Both the position numbers and the translations under genes were made by a program. The notes below the pieces were generated by a model, which saw only the letters and a program-made list of their open reading frames with translations, searched no databases and had not been told where the DNA came from. Below, in pieces: positions 5,867-7,062 of a stretch of DNA of 7,062 bases (position 1 is the first letter of the stretch; each line of letters begins with the position of its first letter). The stretch is from assembly GCA_011525445.1 (NCBI GenBank), contig WTGE01000021.1, forward strand, positions 1 through 7,062, given 5' to 3'. Source of the DNA: Synechococcus sp. CO36386bin_37 (GTDB lineage: Bacteria; Cyanobacteriota; Cyanobacteriia; PCC-6307; Cyanobiaceae).

Positions 5867-7062
5867 ATGGCTTCTGACTCGATGGCTGCTCCGACGATTC
5901 GGCTGAAGGATTACAAGCCCTTTGCCTGTCGGATCCCATTCATCGCAATGGATGTGGTGATTCATTCCGACTACGTGGAAATCAGCTGCACCATGGAATT
6001 GGTTCCGATGTTGGGACCGGAGCCCCAAAGCCTGGAACTTCATGGAGTGGATCTCGAACTTGTCGCCATCGCGATCGATCAGCGGCCTCTTCAGACATCG
6101 GAGTACACCGTTGATGCTGAACGGCTGGTGATCCACCGACTTCCAACGGTGTCTTGCCAGCTGACGACGGTTTGCAAAATTGATCCCCACGCCAATACGT
6201 CCCTTGAGGGGCTCTATGCCAGTGGTGGGATGTTGACTACCCAGTGTGAAGCAGAGGGATTCAGACGCATCACCTACCACCCTGATCGTCCCGATCTGCT
6301 CAGTCGGTTCAGGGTGCGGATCGAGGCAGACCGCAGGCGTTATCCCGTGTTGCTCTCGAATGGCAATGCTGTCAGCGCTGGCCCCCTGGTGGGAGATCCA
6401 CATCGCCACGAAGTGGTTTGGGAAGACCCCTCCCTCAAGCCCTCTTATTTGTTTGCTTTGGTAGCTGGCGATCTCAACGAGGTCCGCGATCGGTTTGTGA
6501 CCCGTTCTGGACGGAATGTGACCCTGAGGCTTCACGTTGAGCCCGGAGATGAGTCTTTGACCGCGCATGCGATGGGATCTCTTAAACGTTCGATGGCCTG
6601 GGATGAGCGGGTGTATGGCTTGGAATACGACCTTGATGAATTCAACACTGTTGCAGTGCGTCACTTCAATATGGGCGCGATGGAAAATAAGAGCCTCAAT
6701 ATTTTTAATTCCAAACTCGTTCTTGCTGATGCAGAAACAGCCTCAGATGCAGAACTTGAGCGGATCGAGAGTGTTGTCGCTCATGAGTATTTTCATAATT
6801 GGTCAGGAAATCGAATCACTTGTCGTGATTGGTTTCAACTGTCTTTGAAGGAGGGGCTAACAGTTTTTCGCGATCAATGCTTCACTGCTGATCTTCATTC
6901 CGAGGCTTTAAAGCGGATTGAGGACGCAGCCATGCTTCGCAATACTCAATTCCGAGAAGATGCTGGGCCAACAGCCCATCCTGTGAAACCTGATGCTTAT
7001 CAAGCGATTGATAATTTTTATACAACAACGATTTATGAGAAAGGTGCCGAACTGATTCGCAT
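5867..7062 (+). CDS. pepN: Aminopeptidase N, M1 zinc metallopeptidase, N-terminal 398 codons (truncated by window edge)
   Basis: PepN removes N-terminal amino acids from peptides in the cytoplasm, in the last stage of protein turnover. The frame is open from ATG 5867 to the window edge (398 full codons). The N-terminal beta domain carries NTSLEGLYASGG (110-121) and QCEAEGFRRITY (126-137), matching the Escherichia coli-type PepN. The catalytic domain has the exopeptidase motif GAMEN (270-274), the zinc site HEYFH (306-310) with catalytic Glu307, the third zinc ligand Glu329 in LKEGLTVFRDQ, and the transition-state Tyr390 in YEKGAE. E. coli PepN is about 870 residues, so just under half is present. 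No Shine-Dalgarno is seen before ATG 5867 or before the alternative ATG 5882. The last few hundred bases look more AT-rich in third positions than the start of the gene. It is the third gene of a plus-strand run, 100 bp after the exported-protein gene. Confidence 0.97.
   Translation, partial: MASDSMAAPTIRLKDYKPFACRIPFIAMDVVIHSDYVEISCTMELVPMLGPEPQSLELHGVDLELVAIAIDQRPLQTSEYTVDAERLVIHRLPTVSCQLTTVCKIDPHANTSLEGLYASGGMLTTQCEAEGFRRITYHPDRPDLLSRFRVRIEADRRRYPVLLSNGNAVSAGPLVGDPHRHEVVWEDPSLKPSYLFALVAGDLNEVRDRFVTRSGRNVTLRLHVEPGDESLTAHAMGSLKRSMAWDERVYGLEYDLDEFNTVAVRHFNMGAMENKSLNIFNSKLVLADAETASDAELERIESVVAHEYFHNWSGNRITCRDWFQLSLKEGLTVFRDQCFTADLHSEALKRIEDAAMLRNTQFREDAGPTAHPVKPDAYQAIDNFYTTTIYEKGAELIR

Noticed and set aside
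5846..6664. Long minus-strand open frame of 272 codons opposite pepN
   Set aside because: It is antisense to the clearly homologous PepN beta domain, with no family features of its own.

Overview
The window looks like chromosomal DNA of a marine picocyanobacterium, most likely marine Synechococcus. The evidence is a ferredoxin-NADP reductase with an N-terminal CpcD-like phycobilisome-linker domain, a SasA-type circadian histidine kinase with a KaiB-like sensor domain, a protein that resembles the CpcS/CpeS bilin lyases, and a cyanobacterial-type tRNA-Glu(UUC) with no encoded CCA. The intact phycobilisome-linker domain argues for Synechococcus over Prochlorococcus, but this is inference. All of it reads as core genome. 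I see no mobile element, CRISPR array, prophage or integration scar.

Layout. Bases 1-1149 (minus) hold the first 383 codons of zwf, which runs off the left edge. Upstream of it on the same strand is petH (1321-2472), separated by 171 bp that contain a clear intrinsic terminator. A 185-bp divergent spacer (2473-2657) separates petH from a START/SRPBCC-fold protein gene (2658-3164, plus). This gene converges on a minus-strand pair, sasA (3413-4579) followed by tRNA-Glu (3298-3370), with a 133-bp AT-rich spacer in between. From sasA, an 87-bp divergent spacer leads into a plus-strand run of three genes: a CpcS/CpeS-like protein (4667-5239), a small exported protein of unknown function (5305-5766), and the first 398 codons of pepN (5867 to the right edge). 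No gene-free stretch exceeds 300 bp.

How the genes relate. PetH makes NADPH from photosynthetic electrons in the light. Zwf makes NADPH from glucose-6-phosphate in the dark, so the two adjacent genes are the day and night entries to the NADPH pool. SasA carries phase information from KaiC to the response regulator RpaA, which is known to control the light/dark switch of carbon metabolism. tRNA-Glu serves translation and is also the substrate for tetrapyrrole synthesis by the C5 pathway in cyanobacteria. The lyase-like protein may act on phycobiliproteins. These links rest on established family knowledge; nothing in the DNA shows that the genes are co-regulated.

I did not find a novel multi-gene system. 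The points most worth checking are the divergent lyase-like protein, the unidentified exported two-cysteine protein, and several short dyads in the spacers: in the zwf ribosome-binding site, in the SRPBCC leader, between sasA and tRNA-Glu, and ahead of pepN. The two edge genes were translated by hand from the sequence.
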